From an uncultured Collinsella sp. (lineage in GTDB: Bacteria; Actinomycetota; Coriobacteriia; Coriobacteriales; Coriobacteriaceae): a stretch of 19,143 bases of DNA. Shown in pieces: positions 7,060-14,137 of this stretch (positions are counted from its first letter, which is position 1; each line of letters starts with the position of its first letter). The stretch is taken from the NCBI GenBank assembly GCA_900551655.1, contig URWM01000005.1, forward strand, positions 1 to 19,143, written 5' to 3'. Below the pieces are notes generated by a model. The model was not told where the DNA came from. It did not search any database and saw only the letters and a program-made list of their open reading frames with translations. Made by a program: the position numbers and the translations under genes.

Positions 7060-8055
7060 CTAGGCGCCGATCTCGGGCAGCTCGGGAACATTGGTGTCGC
7101 CCGTGCGGTCGCCGATGCAGATCTGCCACAGCTCGGTCCAGGTGCCGTCGTCCTCGATCTTCTTAAGGAAGTCGTTGACAAAGGCGACGCCGTCGGAATC
7201 GAGCGGCAGGCCGATGCCGTAGGGCTCCTTGCTGCCGAAGGGCTTGCCGGCGATCTTGTACTTACCGGGCTCGCGGACCAGGGCGCTCTGCTGCATGTTG
7301 TTATCGATGACGTAGGCATCGACGCGGCCCTGCTGGAGTGCCTGGCGGGCTTCCTCGTCGGTCTTGAACTCCTGCTGGCTGGCCTTGGGGACGAACTCCT
7401 CCAGGATGGCGGGGCCGTTGGAGCCGGACTGGACGGCGACGTTCTTGTCGGCCAGGTCGTCGACACTCTTGATGTCGTCGTTGTCGGCGAGCACCAGGAT
7501 AGCCTGCTGGGTGTAGTAGTAGGGACCGGCAAAGGAGACGAGCTTCTTGCGCTCGTCGGTGATGGTGTAGGTGGCAAAGACAGCGTCGACCTGGCCGTTC
7601 TGCAGGACGGACTCGCGCGTGTCCGAGGTCACCTGGGTGATCTCGACCTTGTTCTCGCCCAGGATGTAGTTGGACAGGAGCTGTGCGATACCGGCGTCGA
7701 AGCCGCGGGTCTGACCGTCTTTCTCGTTGAGGAGGGAGAAGAGCGTGGAGGTCTGAACGCCACCGATCTTAAAGACGCCGGCGTCCTTGACGGCCGTGGC
7801 CCAGGTGCTGGCGGCGATGGCGTCGTCATCGGCCTTGGGGCCGTCGTTGACGAGCTTGTCGAATGCCTTGGCATCGAGCGTGGTGGAAGCCTCGGTATCC
7901 TTGGAGCTCTTGGAGGAGCCGGCGGCGGAACCCTTGTCGGCCTCGGCGCTGGTGTCGGAGCAGCCGGCAAGACCAAGGCCGGCGACGGTTGCGAAGGTGG
8001 CGGCGACAAAGCCGCGGCGGTCGAGAACGACCTGCTGGGAGAGGTTCTTGCTCAT
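7060..8055 (-). CDS. Amino acid ABC transporter substrate-binding lipoprotein
   Basis: A 331-residue family 3 solute-binding protein. The N-terminus has a lipobox LAGC with Cys32 as the lipidation site, followed by a Ser/Lys/Glu-rich linker to about residue 58. Unusually, the signal has a twin arginine (DRRGFV, R13-R14), so Tat export is possible. The binding domain runs from about 90 to 325, with motifs such as TRESVLQNGQVDAVFATYTIT and FAGPYYYTQQAILV characteristic of polar amino acid binders. It is anchored outside the membrane and delivers substrate to the two permeases encoded downstream. GAAAGGTG precedes the ATG by 8 bases. First gene of the operon. Confidence 0.92.
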   Translation of the reverse strand: MSKNLSQQVVLDRRGFVAATFATVAGLGLAGCSDTSAEADKGSAAGSSKSSKDTEASTTLDAKAFDKLVNDGPKADDDAIAASTWATAVKDAGVFKIGGVQTSTLFSLLNEKDGQTRGFDAGIAQLLSNYILGENKVEITQVTSDTRESVLQNGQVDAVFATYTITDERKKLVSFAGPYYYTQQAILVLADNDDIKSVDDLADKNVAVQSGSNGPAILEEFVPKASQQEFKTDEEARQALQQGRVDAYVIDNNMQQSALVREPGKYKIAGKPFGSKEPYGIGLPLDSDGVAFVNDFLKKIEDDGTWTELWQICIGDRTGDTNVPELPEIGA

Positions 8056-8098
8056 GGTAGAACACCTTTCTCAATAAAATCCCTAGCGGTTGAGTAGA

Positions 8099-8128
8099 GT
8101 TATACCCCATCCCGCTCAAATGGGTCAA
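8099..8128 (-). promoter_or_regulatory. Promoter of the amino acid ABC transporter operon
   Basis: On the minus strand the -35 TTGACC (8128-8123) is followed after 18 bp by the -10 TATAAC (8104-8099). The leader to the ATG at 8055 would be about 37 bases. Confidence 0.6.
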
Positions 8129-8174
8129 CACGAAATAACTCAGAAACATACTTACCTTATGGGTAATTCTACCT

Positions 8175-8202
8175 ACCAAAAAGGGACAGACACCTTTGTG
8201 GT
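8175..8202. repeat. Dispersed palindrome, copy R3
   Basis: ACCAAAAAGG and CCTTTGTGGT (10-bp arms, one mismatch) flank GACAGACA. The core AAAGGGACAG...CCTTTGT is shared with the palindromes at 14996 and 15428. It sits about 50 bp upstream of the ABC operon promoter. Confidence 0.6.
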
Positions 8203-8240
8203 GGTTCTGGCCGATGCAGCGGCATGCCTTACTGTTTTGT

Positions 8241-8454
8241 CTCGATCTGTAACATCTTCAGCCGTTTTTGCCGAGTAACTGTTACAGATTGAGATTTTCT
8301 ATTCAAGGGAATTCGAATGTCTCAATCTGTAACAGGTAGACGAGGAAATGGGTTCTAACTGTTACAGATCGAGATTTTCTCCTTAGGGGGGATTTGAATG
8401 TCTAGATCTGTAACAGTTAGACGGGAATTCGGGCCATAGATGTTACAGATTGAG
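8241..8454. repeat. Array of three long inverted repeats with fixed 25-bp centres
   Basis: Six copies of the 14-mer CTCAATCTGTAACA, or its complement, alternate in orientation: 8241-8254 (+), 8280-8293 (-), 8321-8334 (+), 8360-8373 (-), 8402-8415 (+) and 8441-8454 (-), each with at most one or two differences. The three pairs each enclose exactly 25 bp of unrelated sequence. The linkers between pairs are 27 and 28 bp and are themselves similar, starting ATTTTCT and ending GAATGT. The unit period is therefore 80-81 bp. No ORF of note is present. It lies between the ABC operon promoter and the dxs terminator. Function unknown. Confidence 0.85.
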
Positions 8455-8473
8455 ATAATCGCGCCGCGAAAAT

Positions 8474-8512
8474 AAAAACCTCCGCATGGGTGCTTCCCTT
8501 GCGGAGGTTTTT
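8474..8512 (-). terminator. Intrinsic terminator of the DXS-like gene
   Basis: Arms AAAAACCTCCGCA (8474-8486, one end base excepted) and TGCGGAGGTTTTT (8500-8512) form a strong stem with A and T tracts on both sides, so it can act in either direction. On the minus strand it ends in TTTTTATTTT. It begins at the last base of the stop codon. Confidence 0.88.
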
Positions 8513-10293
8513 TACTCGTTGAGTAGCCTTACGGCTTCGGCGGCCATGTTCTCGACCGTCATGCCGTTCTGAGCGAGCAGCTCGTTGGGGTCGTAGCGGT
8601 CGGGGAAGCCCTTGGCGATGCCGAAGGTGCGCGTGCGCAATGGCGTGCATGCCAGATAACATGCCACGCGCTCGCCCCAGCCGCCGTCCAAGATGCCGTC
8701 CTCGAGGGTGACGACAACGCGATGCTCGGCGGCAAGGCTGTCGAGGAACTCGCGGTCAAGCTCGGTTGCAAAGCGCGGGTTGACGAGCGTGGCCTCGATG
8801 CCGTACTCGGCGGCCAAGCGGTTTGCCACGCGCTCGCCCAGCTCAAAGAAGTCGCCAAGCGCGAGCACGGCAACGTCGCGACCCTGGCGCACCACGTTGT
8901 AGCGAACGGCGCTGTAATCGGCGCCCTCGGCGGGTGCAAGGTCGGGACGGCTTACCAGGCCGATGCCCGGTACACGAATCGCTACGGGATGCTCGCGGTG
9001 GTCGAGCGACCAGCTCAGCATGGACAGGTATTCCTCCATGCAGGCCGGCGCCAAGTAGTGCATGTTGGGAAGACCGCCCAGCATGGAAATATCAAAGAAC
9101 GAGAGATGCGTCTCGGACGTGGTGCCAAAGATCGACGCGCCAAACACCAGGATGGTTGCGGGGGCGTCGTTGAGGCACAGGTCGTGCCACAGTTCGTCGT
9201 AGGCGCGCTGCAAAAACGTGCCGTACGCGCCAAAGACCGGCTTGGCGCCGGCGCTGGCGAGCGCGGTGGCAAAGGTGACGGCGTGCTCTTCGGCAATGCC
9301 CACGTCGACAAACTGCTTGTCTGCCGCGGCGCGAAGCTCGGGCGTAAAGCCCATGATGTAGGGCGTTGCGGCCGTGATGCCCACAACCTGTGGATCGCGC
9401 TCGATGGCAGCGCTCAGGACCTCGCCCGTAATATCGGCATAGGTGCGCGGTGCGGGCTCGCTCGGGTGGCCCGGGCAAAGTTTGCGGCCGGTTGCCATAT
9501 CGAAGGGCCCCACATGATGCCAGTGCTCGGGGTCGCTCTGGGCTGGCTCAAAGCCCTTGCCCTTGGCGGTGGAGACATGCAGCACGATGGGATGATCGAT
9601 ATCGCGCAGCTCCTGCAGCGTATCGACCAGCGCTTGGACATCGTTACCGGCGTCCAGATAGCGATAATCGAGGCCCAGCGCGCGGAAAACGTTGTGCTCG
9701 GTAGCGCCATTGCTGGCGCGCAGCTCGGCCAAATTGCGATACAGGCCACCGTGGTTTTCGGCGATGGACTGGTCGTTATCGTTGACGATGATGATCAGGT
9801 TGCTGTCGAGCTCGGCGGCATTGTTAAAGCCCTCAAACGCCAGGCCGCCCGAAAGCGAACCGTCGCCAATAACGGTAATGACGTTATACGTGTCACCCGC
9901 CAGGTCGCGCGCGTGGGCAAGGCCGCAGCCCAAGCTCACCGAGGTCGAGGTATGACCCATGGCAAACAGGTCGTGCTCGGACTCGTCGGGATTGGCAAAG
10001 CCAGAAGCCTCACCATAACGCTCCGGATCGATATAAGTGTACGCGCGCCCAGTCAGCGCCTTGTGGGCGTAGGTCTGGTGCGACACGTCAAAGACAATTT
10101 TGTCGGTGGGGGAGTTAAACACGCGATGGAGCGCGACCGTGAGCTCAACGACGCCCAGGTTGGGGGCAACGTGCCCGCCGACGGCGGCGGAGCTTTCGAG
10201 GATGGCGTGGCGAATCTCGTCGCAGAGCTGCGGGAGCTCGGCACGATTAAGAGCCTTGACGTCCTCGGGCGTTGTCGTTTGCGTAAGCAGCAT
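8512..10293 (-). CDS. dxs: 1-deoxy-D-xylulose-5-phosphate synthase-like enzyme (divergent)
   Basis: A 593-residue thiamine-diphosphate enzyme with transketolase architecture: pyrophosphate domain (about 1-280) with GGH39-41, SHQTYAHK, the cofactor motif GDGSLSGG (143-150) to NDND (171-174); pyrimidine domain (about 285-450) with catalytic Glu335 in GIAEEHAVTF; and a C-terminal domain (about 465-593). DXS condenses pyruvate and glyceraldehyde 3-phosphate for the MEP isoprenoid and thiamine/pyridoxal routes. It is shorter than typical DXS (about 620-640), and two signatures differ: the DRAG-x-x-GADG-x-TH block reads FGASIFGTTSETH (384-396) and RYPRG reads RVPGI (440-444). It may therefore be a paralogue with altered acceptor specificity. 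Single-gene unit with its own terminator; weak Shine-Dalgarno (GGAG 12 bases upstream). Confidence 0.82.
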   Translation of the reverse strand: MLLTQTTTPEDVKALNRAELPQLCDEIRHAILESSAAVGGHVAPNLGVVELTVALHRVFNSPTDKIVFDVSHQTYAHKALTGRAYTYIDPERYGEASGFANPDESEHDLFAMGHTSTSVSLGCGLAHARDLAGDTYNVITVIGDGSLSGGLAFEGFNNAAELDSNLIIIVNDNDQSIAENHGGLYRNLAELRASNGATEHNVFRALGLDYRYLDAGNDVQALVDTLQELRDIDHPIVLHVSTAKGKGFEPAQSDPEHWHHVGPFDMATGRKLCPGHPSEPAPRTYADITGEVLSAAIERDPQVVGITAATPYIMGFTPELRAAADKQFVDVGIAEEHAVTFATALASAGAKPVFGAYGTFLQRAYDELWHDLCLNDAPATILVFGASIFGTTSETHLSFFDISMLGGLPNMHYLAPACMEEYLSMLSWSLDHREHPVAIRVPGIGLVSRPDLAPAEGADYSAVRYNVVRQGRDVAVLALGDFFELGERVANRLAAEYGIEATLVNPRFATELDREFLDSLAAEHRVVVTLEDGILDGGWGERVACYLACTPLRTRTFGIAKGFPDRYDPNELLAQNGMTVENMAAEAVRLLNE

Positions 10294-10318
10294 CGTTGTG
10301 GGTTACTCCATGCGAATC

Positions 10319-10332
10319 GAGCGCCGGCGCTC
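10319..10332. promoter_or_regulatory. Perfect 14-bp palindrome upstream of the DXS-like gene
   Basis: GAGCGCCGGCGCTC is a perfect palindrome 26 bp upstream of the start codon, either in the leader RNA or an operator. The divergent gap to the HD-domain gene (10294-10521) also holds a perfect 12-bp palindrome, CAAAACGTTTTG, at 10421-10432. I found no convincing promoter hexamers. Confidence 0.35.
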
Positions 10333-10521
10333 CCTCGGCCGACACAATTGCACAAGACAGTCTCGCACATTTTGGCGTTTGATATGTGACGGCGGCGCGG
10401 TAATTCGCCAACTGGTGGGGCAAAACGTTTTGTCCGATGCCATACTGATGTGTTCCATGATGTTTTTATCGATTGTGCACAGGCCGTGGCTTGCCGCCAT
10501 GAGCCGCCGGAAGGAGGCAGC

Positions 10522-11058
10522 ATGTCCGATGCCGTTCGTGCCGAGAAAATCGCGTGCGAAGTAGACCATGCTGCCCGTCAACTGGCACAGGCGGGCCGTT
10601 TGGACCTGACGCGCGAGTTTATCCAGCATGGCGATGTGACGGTGTATGCGCATGTGATCTCGGTGGCGCGGGCGAGCCTGTCTTTTGCCGAGCACCTGGG
10701 CCGTGTTGGCATTTCGGTCGACCGTGCCTCGCTGCTGCGCGGGGCCCTGTTACACGATTACTTTCTCTACGATTGGCATGACCCCGACCCGAGCCATCGA
10801 CTGCACGGATTTCGGCATCCGTTTTTTGCCCTGGCGCGTGCGGAGGAAGATTTTGAGCTGACGCCGCGCGAGCGGAATATTATCGTGCGTCATATGTTTC
10901 CGCTGGTACCGGTGCCGCCGACGTGTCGCGAGGCATGGATTGTGTGCCTGGCGGATAAATGGTGCGCGCTGCGCGAGACGATTGCCGGCCGTCTGCCGCG
11001 CAAAGACAGGGCGGACGATGACGTGAGCAGCGAATCGAACGAAAAGAGGAGAGGGTAG
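10522..11058 (+). CDS. HD-domain protein (putative metal-dependent phosphohydrolase)
   Basis: A 178-residue cytoplasmic protein. HD-superfamily metal ligands are visible: His44 (VYAHVISVA), His78-Asp79 (GALLHDYFLYDWHD) and Asp145 (CLADKW), with His124 in VRHMFP also likely to contribute. The frame is open to 10450, but the ATG at 10522 has an excellent GGAAGGAGG 4-6 bases upstream, so this start is preferred. Family members act on nucleotides or other phosphoesters; the substrate is not predictable. Only 3 bp separate its stop from the GTG of the membrane protein that follows, so the two are coupled. Confidence 0.85.
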   Translation: MSDAVRAEKIACEVDHAARQLAQAGRLDLTREFIQHGDVTVYAHVISVARASLSFAEHLGRVGISVDRASLLRGALLHDYFLYDWHDPDPSHRLHGFRHPFFALARAEEDFELTPRERNIIVRHMFPLVPVPPTCREAWIVCLADKWCALRETIAGRLPRKDRADDDVSSESNEKRRG

Positions 11059-11061
11059 ACG

Positions 11062-12081
11062 GTGGGAACCGCGATCGACATGGCATTTGACGGCGCGACG
11101 CTTGCCGCCTGTCCGCTCTCGGCGCTGGTACTCTCGTTTGCCTTCTACGGTTTTTGCGGCTGGGTATGGGAGTCGACAGTCTGCGCCATGCTCAACCACG
11201 GACGCTTTGCCAACAGCGGCTTTTTGCTAGGGCCGTGTTGTCCCATCTACGGTGCGGGCGGCATCGCGTGCTGGTTGCTGCTGCGTGGAATCCCAGACGC
11301 CTCGAGCCAGTTTGTCGCTGCCGCGCTCGTATGCAGCGTGATCGAATATAGTGTGGGCGTGCTGTTGGAAAAAACGACGGGTGCCCGGTTTTGGGATTAC
11401 TCGCATCTGCCGTTTAACCTGCACGGACGCATCTGCCTGTACTGGGCCTGCGCGTTTGGCTTGGGTGCGTTGTGTATTTGCCGTTTAGTGGAGCCGGCAT
11501 TGCTGGGGCTGCTTGGCCATCTGCCGGTGCTGATTGTGCGACTGTCCGCCTTTATCGTCGCGGTCGCGATGATGGTCGACGCGGTGTGCTCGTTGGCGAG
11601 CTGGCGGCGTCTGTCTGATCAGCTGGAGCGCGTCCGGGCCGACCTTGCCGACCGCATCAATGAGTCGCTTGCCGATGCCTCGGACTCAATGCTCGAACGT
11701 ATTCCCGATTCGGCGATCGACTCGGTGGCGCAGACGCATATCCGCGGTCGCGCCGTTAACGCTTGGCTGGCCGAGCTGGGCGACGCGGCGCTCGATGCCC
11801 TGCGCGAGAAGGCTTCGATGCCGACGTTTATCTCGGATGGTGCTCGCGGCCTGGCGCTCGCTGCCCGCCGCGTTGCCGATGTCGCGCCGAGCATGCCGCG
11901 TCCGTCGCTCAGTCGTCGCCTTGCCGGCAAGCGCATGAGCCGTCCGGTGCCGAGTGTGTCGCTCAGCCGTCGTGACCTGCGCTTCTTCAATGCCTTTCCG
12001 CGCTTGCGCATCAATCGCTACGAGGGCGTCATCCGGGCCACCGATCTCCGCGACCGAGCTCGCGAGCTGTTCCGGCGCTAG
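11062..12081 (+). CDS. PF06541-type multi-spanning membrane protein (putative ABC-transporter type IV)
   Basis: 339 residues starting at a GTG that follows GAGGAGAGGG. The N-terminal half (about 18-178) has roughly five hydrophobic segments and the family block FYGFCGWVWES...NHGRFANSGFLLGP...PIYGAGG (28-67), including WES, typical of the CmpB-like PF06541 family, which is annotated as putative ABC-transporter permease but whose function is not established. The C-terminal 150 residues are soluble, charged and Arg-rich, longer than the minimal domain, with SLSRR repeated twice (282-286, 300-304). No ATPase is adjacent. Coupled to the HD-domain gene upstream. Confidence 0.8.
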   Translation: MGTAIDMAFDGATLAACPLSALVLSFAFYGFCGWVWESTVCAMLNHGRFANSGFLLGPCCPIYGAGGIACWLLLRGIPDASSQFVAAALVCSVIEYSVGVLLEKTTGARFWDYSHLPFNLHGRICLYWACAFGLGALCICRLVEPALLGLLGHLPVLIVRLSAFIVAVAMMVDAVCSLASWRRLSDQLERVRADLADRINESLADASDSMLERIPDSAIDSVAQTHIRGRAVNAWLAELGDAALDALREKASMPTFISDGARGLALAARRVADVAPSMPRPSLSRRLAGKRMSRPVPSVSLSRRDLRFFNAFPRLRINRYEGVIRATDLRDRARELFRR

Positions 12082-12279
12082 GCGGGGCGGGCGCGCTCAC
12101 GGCTCCCTTGCTCGCGTATTTCCCATCCGTTTCGCGCCCGTTGCCGTGCCGTTTCCAAGATTGCGGCACCGTTTCCATTCGACAACGCAGCGTTTAACAA
12201 CGCCGTATCTGGTCTACACCAGTTGGCCCTCGGCCGCATCATGAGCGCCGACAACGTTCATGCGACCAAGGGGGAGCGA
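12082..12279 (+). other. Intergenic region upstream of the ammonium transporter
   Basis: No gene is evident. CCGTTTC occurs three times (12127, 12149, 12169) at 22- and 20-bp intervals, the last two as CCGTTTCCA, a phased pattern that could bind an activator. A short dyad CTGGT-CTAC-ACCAG lies at 12209-12222. I could not assign -35/-10 boxes. Open frames from TTG 12223 and ATG 12241 lack ribosome sites. Confidence 0.35.
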
Positions 12280-13557
12280 ATGTACGATACGGGATCGACA
12301 ACGTTTATGCTCATCTGCACCATGCTCGTGTTTTTAATGACACCGGGTCTGGCGTTTTTCTATGGCGGCCTGTCCAGGCGCAAAAATGTCATCAACACCA
12401 TGCTTATGTGCTTTGGCGCCATTGGCCTGGTTGGTGTACTGTGGATTGTTGCCGGCTGGTCGCTGGCCTACGGCGGCGACGGTTCCAGCCCGTTTATTGG
12501 AGGCCTTGACCAGTTGCTGTGCCTACCGGTGCTCAACCAGGTGCTGCAGGCGGCCGAGGGCAATGCCACGGACGGTGCCGTCTATCCTCAGATCATCAAC
12601 ATCGCCTTCCAGATGGCGTTTGCCATGATCACGGCCGCTATCGTCACGGGCAGCCTGGCAGGTCGCGTTAAGTTTGGTGTCATGACGGCTTTCCTGGGCA
12701 TTTGGCTGCTCGTGGTTTACGCGCCGCTCGCCCACATGGTTTGGGGCGGCGATGGCTCCTTTATCGGCGACATCATCGGAGCGCTCGACTTTGCCGGCGG
12801 CGACGTGGTGCACATTTCGTCCGGTCTTACGGGCCTGATTCTCTGCTTAATGCTCGGCCGTCGTCGCGGCTTTGGCATGGTGAGCTATCGTCCGCATAAC
12901 GTGCCGTTTGTGGCGCTAGGCGCCGGCCTGCTTTGGTTTGGCTGGTTTGGCTTTAACGGCGGCAGCGAGTTTAAGGCCGACGCCGTGGCGGCGCTCGCCA
13001 TCCTCAACACCGTGACGGCCAGCGCGGCGGGCATGGTCTCGTGGCTTGCCGTCGAGCGCGTGCACACCGGTCGCCCCACGCTGGTGGGTGCCAGCACCGG
13101 TCTGGTTGCGGGCCTTGTGGTGGTCACGCCGGGTGCGGGCTTTGTCGAGCCGTGGGCAGCGCTGGTCATGGGCCTGATCGTCTCGCCCGTCTGTTACCTG
13201 GCCATCAGCTATCTTAAGACCAAGTTTGGCTACGACGATGCGCTCGACGCGTTCGGTTGCCACGGTATCGGCGGCATCTTGGGCGGTGTGCTCACGGGCC
13301 TGTTCTGCGTGCCGGAGCTCTCGTGGACCGGTAAGGGCGGCCTGTTCTACACGGGCGACGTGTCGCTGCTTGTCTCGCAGGTTCTGGGCATTGTGGTGAC
13401 GGTCGTTATTGTGCTGGTGCTCGACTTGGTGATCGCCGCGGTGGTCAAGGCACTGTTCCACGGCAGCCTGCGTGTGGACGAGGCCGATGAGGCGCTGGGC
13501 CTGGATGCGAGTCAACACGGCGAGAGCGCGTATCCCTCCTTCTCGGGACTTGACTAG
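12280..13557 (+). CDS. amt: Ammonium transporter (Amt family)
   Basis: A 425-residue inner-membrane ammonium channel with about eleven hydrophobic segments and extracellular N-terminus. Hallmarks include TPGLAFFYGGLSRRKN (21-36), the Phe-gate region IAFQMAFAMITAAIVTGSLA, Trp155 in AHMVWGG, Asp170 in LDFAGG, the twin pore histidines His178 (VVHISSG) and His328 (GCHGIGGI), and GLLWFGWFGFNGGSE. Amt carries ammonium-derived nitrogen inward and is shut by PII binding. The start is chosen at 12280 because GGGGGAG lies about 5 bases upstream, although the frame opens earlier. The PII gene follows 154 bp later, the standard amt-glnK pair. Confidence 0.96.
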   Translation: MYDTGSTTFMLICTMLVFLMTPGLAFFYGGLSRRKNVINTMLMCFGAIGLVGVLWIVAGWSLAYGGDGSSPFIGGLDQLLCLPVLNQVLQAAEGNATDGAVYPQIINIAFQMAFAMITAAIVTGSLAGRVKFGVMTAFLGIWLLVVYAPLAHMVWGGDGSFIGDIIGALDFAGGDVVHISSGLTGLILCLMLGRRRGFGMVSYRPHNVPFVALGAGLLWFGWFGFNGGSEFKADAVAALAILNTVTASAAGMVSWLAVERVHTGRPTLVGASTGLVAGLVVVTPGAGFVEPWAALVMGLIVSPVCYLAISYLKTKFGYDDALDAFGCHGIGGILGGVLTGLFCVPELSWTGKGGLFYTGDVSLLVSQVLGIVVTVVIVLVLDLVIAAVVKALFHGSLRVDEADEALGLDASQHGESAYPSFSGLD

Positions 13558-13577
13558 CGGCGCGGCTTTCCCAGGCA

Positions 13578-13649
13578 CCCGACCTTGCCCCTCAAACCGT
13601 CGCTTGCGTACCGAAGTACGCGGCGCTCCTCTTTCGGGGCAATCTCGGG
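13578..13649. promoter_or_regulatory. Large structured element between amt and the PII gene
   Basis: Outer arms CCCGACCTTGCCCC (13578-13591) and GGGGCAATCTCGGG (13636-13649) pair with two mismatches and enclose a perfect hairpin GCGTAC-CGAA-GTACGC (13606-13621). There is no T tract, so a simple terminator is unlikely; it may be a processing or stability element or a dispersed repeat. It occupies half of the 154-bp spacer. Confidence 0.55.
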
Positions 13650-13711
13650 CACCTCGAAAACCCGCGTCATTGAATGGCAATTCATTTCTTTGATAAAGAG
13701 AGGAATTCATT

Positions 13712-14050
13712 ATGAAAAAGATCACGGCTATCGTGCGCCAGGAAAAGCTTGAGGTTCTCAAAGACGCGCTGTTTGCTGCTGATGTTCGCGGTATGACTAT
13801 CAACCAGGTGCAGGGCTGCGGCGCACAGCATGGCTGGAAGGAATACGTACGCGGCAACGAGCTGCTTGTCAACACGATCCCTAAGGTGCAGTTCACGCTC
13901 ATTTGCGCCGACGAGCATGTCGACGGCATTGTCGACATCATCTGTAACGCCGCCCGCACCGGTGCCGTCGGAGACGGCAAGATTTGGGTCGAGCCGATCG
14001 AGGAAGTCATCCGCATCCGTACCGGCGAACACGGCCCCGCAGCGGTGTAG
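13712..14050 (+). CDS. PII nitrogen regulatory protein (GlnK/GlnB family)
   Basis: A 112-residue trimeric signal protein that reads ATP/ADP and 2-oxoglutarate and blocks the ammonium channel. MKKI...AIVR at the start, GMT27-29, the Q-loop QVQGCG (32-37), the B-loop TGAVGDGKIWV (about 83-93) and C-loop IRIRTGE are conserved. The T-loop differs from enterobacterial GlnB: GCGAQHGWKEYVRGNELLVNT, with Leu at position 51, so the tyrosine that is uridylylated in E. coli is absent, and Arg38 is Ala. Control must be by ligand binding only, or by another modification. GAGAGGA lies 7 bases before the ATG. Pairs with the upstream amt. Confidence 0.95.
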   Translation: MKKITAIVRQEKLEVLKDALFAADVRGMTINQVQGCGAQHGWKEYVRGNELLVNTIPKVQFTLICADEHVDGIVDIICNAARTGAVGDGKIWVEPIEEVIRIRTGEHGPAAV

Positions 14051-14066
14051 GACAATCTTTCGCCTG

Positions 14067-14096
14067 ACGGGCGTGCCTCTCTTGGGGCGCGCCCGT
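14067..14096 (+). terminator. Probable terminator after the PII gene
   Basis: ACGGGCGTGCC (14067-14077) pairs with GGCGCGCCCGT (14086-14096) with one T.G wobble, followed by a weak TCTCGTCT tract. Part of its left arm (14069-14081) is also perfectly complementary over 13 bp to 14125-14137, the ribosome site of the next gene, so two folds compete. Confidence 0.6.
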
Positions 14097-14109
14097 TCTC
14101 GTCTACAAT
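14082..14109 (+). promoter_or_regulatory. Candidate promoter of the HAD phosphatase gene
   Basis: TTGGGG at 14082-14087 and TACAAT at 14104-14109 are 16 bp apart. The -10 is good; the -35 is weak and lies in the terminator stem. Transcription would start near 14116. Confidence 0.4.
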
Positions 14110-14137
14110 ATCGTGCAGACGAAGGAGAGGCACGCCC

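Noticed and set aside
8241..8454. CRISPR array
   Set aside because: The repeated units are 14-mers alternating in orientation with half-units at both ends and imperfect 27-28 bp linkers; there are no identical direct repeats with spacers and no cas genes.
8722..10389. 555-codon open frame on the plus strand opposite the DXS-like gene
   Set aside because: It is a shadow of the GC-rich coding frame; no ribosome site or recognisable motifs, and the minus-strand product is clearly a thiamine-diphosphate enzyme.
12223..12279. Upstream extension of Amt from TTG 12223 or ATG 12241
   Set aside because: No ribosome site precedes either start, whereas GGGGGAG precedes the ATG at 12280 and the product then has normal Amt length.
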